From: Casuarina equisetifolia
Taxonomy: Eukaryota > Streptophyta > Magnoliopsida > Fagales > Casuarinaceae
NCBI GenBank assembly: GCA_028551475.1
Contig: CM052356.1
Location: 29,787,884-29,851,883, forward strand
Length of the DNA: 64,000 nt
Direction: 5' to 3'
The notes below the pieces were generated by a model. It worked only from the letters and a program-made list of their open reading frames with translations. It had not been told where the DNA came from and searched no databases. Position 1 is the first letter of the stretch, and each line of letters opens with the position of its first letter. Positions 62,862-64,000 of this stretch are shown piece by piece. The translations under genes were made by a program, and so were the position numbers.

Positions 62862-63048
62862 TGTTCAGGGATTTTTCAGAAGTAATGACAAACAGAATTG
62901 TCGGGAGTAATGTTGTTGTAGAAGTCGCTTACAACAGCAGAGGAAATTTCAGATTACTGATATTCGAATTGAAAAACAGGGAAAGAAGACAGCAGAAAAT
63001 GAGTAATTGAAATTCTAATCTACCGAAGGAGGCATTGCACGGATGGTA

Positions 63049-63333
63049 TCAGGATGGTTTCCTCACGCACTGCCAAAGAAAAAAAATCCAAAAAACAATT
63101 AGAAAAAAAGAATGAATAGCCACGAAAACAGCTTTATTCTTGTTCTACTTTTGCATAATTGTTCTTGCGATTGAGAAAGAATCATGGCTTACGTTGGAGT
63201 AAGCAGCAGATCGGAACTTCTCGATGCCACCGTTTGGACGAACGTCTTCAATGATGTAGCCGAGAGGAACTTCGTACTGTTTGGATCCACTACTACTACT
63301 ACTAGACTTCTTTTTCCCACCTTTGGTCTCCAT
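63049..63333 (-). CDS. conserved small uORF of SAMDC, split by an intron
   Basis: Starts at the ATG 63331-63333. Exon 63193-63333 encodes 47 residues (METKGGKKKSSSSSS, YEVPLGYIIEDVRPNGGIEK, FRSAAYSN). After an intron (63070-63192, CCAAC|GTAAGC to TTTGGCAG), exon 63049-63069 adds CVRKPS and TGA, for 53 residues. This is the conserved plant SAMDC small uORF, whose peptide stalls ribosomes and represses the main ORF when polyamines are high. Ser-rich N-terminus, conserved GYIIEDVRP core and CVRKPS end are all kept, so the control should work. Confidence 0.95.
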
Positions 63334-63341
63334 TAAAACAT
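63333..63341 (-). CDS. tiny uORF of SAMDC
   Basis: ATG TTT TAA, whose final A is the first base of the small uORF start (TAATG, one-base overlap at 63333). This is the conserved plant arrangement: translating the tiny uORF lets ribosomes bypass the small uORF when polyamines are low. Confidence 0.9.
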   Translation of the reverse strand: MF

Positions 63342-63349
63342 CCACGCTT

Positions 63350-63533
63350 CTGAAACCCACAGAACCCATCATGATCTCAATCATACCCCATCAAAACAAC
63401 AACAACAACAATCTATAACCAAGTCATAAAAAACAACGAACAAAGCAACAATACATGCAGAGGAGAAACAACATAGATTTCCACGCCAAAAGAATAAGAA
63501 CATTTACGCAAAGCCCAGATTGAAACAACTTAC
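63350..63533 (-). other. SAMDC 5' leader intron
   Basis: The donor GTAAGT (63528-63533) follows the leader exon. The best acceptor is GGGTTTCAG|AAGC, so exon 2 would start at 63349, eight bases before the tiny uORF. A T-rich tract (GTTGTTGTTGTTGTTTTG) lies upstream of it. An alternative acceptor TTATAG near 63413 would retain several extra AUGs. Confidence 0.7.
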
Positions 63534-63734
63534 TTGTCCTTCAAGTTAATCTGTTTTTGGCAAACCAAAACCACCGCTGGAACTCCTTTTTTTCTCTTCT
63601 TCGATGGAGAAATCACAATGGCAACGAGAGATACGATGGGCAGAAGAACAGAGAGAGGAAGGCCGAGAGAAATTCAATAAACAGAGAGACGGAAGCAAGG
63701 CTTGGATGAATGAAAGAAGGGTGCGGCAAGCGAG

Positions 63735-63741
63735 TATTTAT
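63735..63741 (-). promoter_or_regulatory. TATA box of SAMDC
   Basis: ATAAATA on the - strand, about 200 bases upstream of the leader donor, giving a leader exon of roughly 170 bases. The two duplicated copies of this region lack it. Confidence 0.65.
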
Positions 63742-63779
63742 GGAAGAACGAAAGGGTAGGGTAGGGTAAGGCCGGGCGC

Positions 63780-64000
63780 TTCTGGAGGCCATATTTAAAT
63801 TAATTATTTAACAAATTCCAGATTTAACTCATTAAAATTCCAAATTAAATATTAAGTGCAAAAATAGCAGAATTTGGTTAACGTGACTGGCGGTCTCCTG
63901 GGGTGACAGCGCTTAGGGTCAAGCTGTGACCGGCTTTGCACGACAGAGAGGCATTGGTTTGCCAGATTGAACGAGGATCCGACACGTGGGTTCTCATGAG
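63780..64000. other. SAMDC upstream promoter region
   Basis: AT-rich, shared in part with 55270-55430. The last 100 bases are more GC-rich and unmatched. No gene seen before the window ends. Confidence 0.5.

Noticed and set aside
1..64000. CRISPR arrays, operons, phage or integron features
   Set aside because: The window is eukaryotic nuclear DNA with spliced genes, and no regularly spaced short repeats of that kind were seen.

Overview
This is nuclear DNA from a flowering plant, almost certainly a eudicot. The evidence is AT-rich intergenic sequence, genes with short phase-matched GT-AG introns, Ty1/copia and TRIM-type retroelements, and plant-specific gene structures such as the double-uORF S-adenosylmethionine decarboxylase leader. 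The gene set would fit a woody dicot such as grapevine, but that is a guess. All gene models were built by hand from reading frames, splice sites and remembered family structure. No database was searched.

Layout. (1) 1-4.0 kb: 3' half of a + strand SET-domain histone methyltransferase gene (ASHR3-like), with a possible alternative last exon. (2) 4.06-7.2 kb: an intact three-exon gamma-glutamyl peptidase (GGP, class I glutamine amidotransferase) gene on the - strand and its promoter. (3) 7.2-11.2 kb: AT-rich sequence, a small ORF, and a small probably secreted protein on the - strand. (4) 11.8-21.9 kb: retrotransposon cluster. It holds one copia fragment, a second copia element, and a third almost full-length but dead copia element (LTRs, primer-binding site and GAAAA target duplication visible) inserted in the integrase of the second. 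(5) 22.07-24.75 kb: a diverged copy of the GGP promoter region that keeps the leader and start codon but has lost the gene body. (6) 26.7-27.1 kb: a possible two-exon small membrane protein. (7) 31.2-32.25 kb: the second intact GGP gene. (8) 33-51 kb: intergenic, with an LTR-like block, a tandem TRIM array, simple repeats and a stretch that looks like noncoding exons. (9) 51.1-63.8 kb: three genes in a row on the - strand: NSA2 (ribosome biogenesis), GDP-L-fucose synthase, and S-adenosylmethionine decarboxylase (SAMDC).

Two duplication stories stand out. The GGP locus was amplified to three copies, two complete and one reduced to its promoter. In the right third, the SAMDC promoter, first leader exon and start of the leader intron recur twice more. 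Each extra copy lies upstream of a different neighbour (NSA2 and GDP-L-fucose synthase) in the same transcriptional direction, and each has lost the TATA box present in the SAMDC copy. The SAMDC gene keeps the full plant translational switch: a tiny uORF overlapping by one base a conserved small uORF that is split by an intron.
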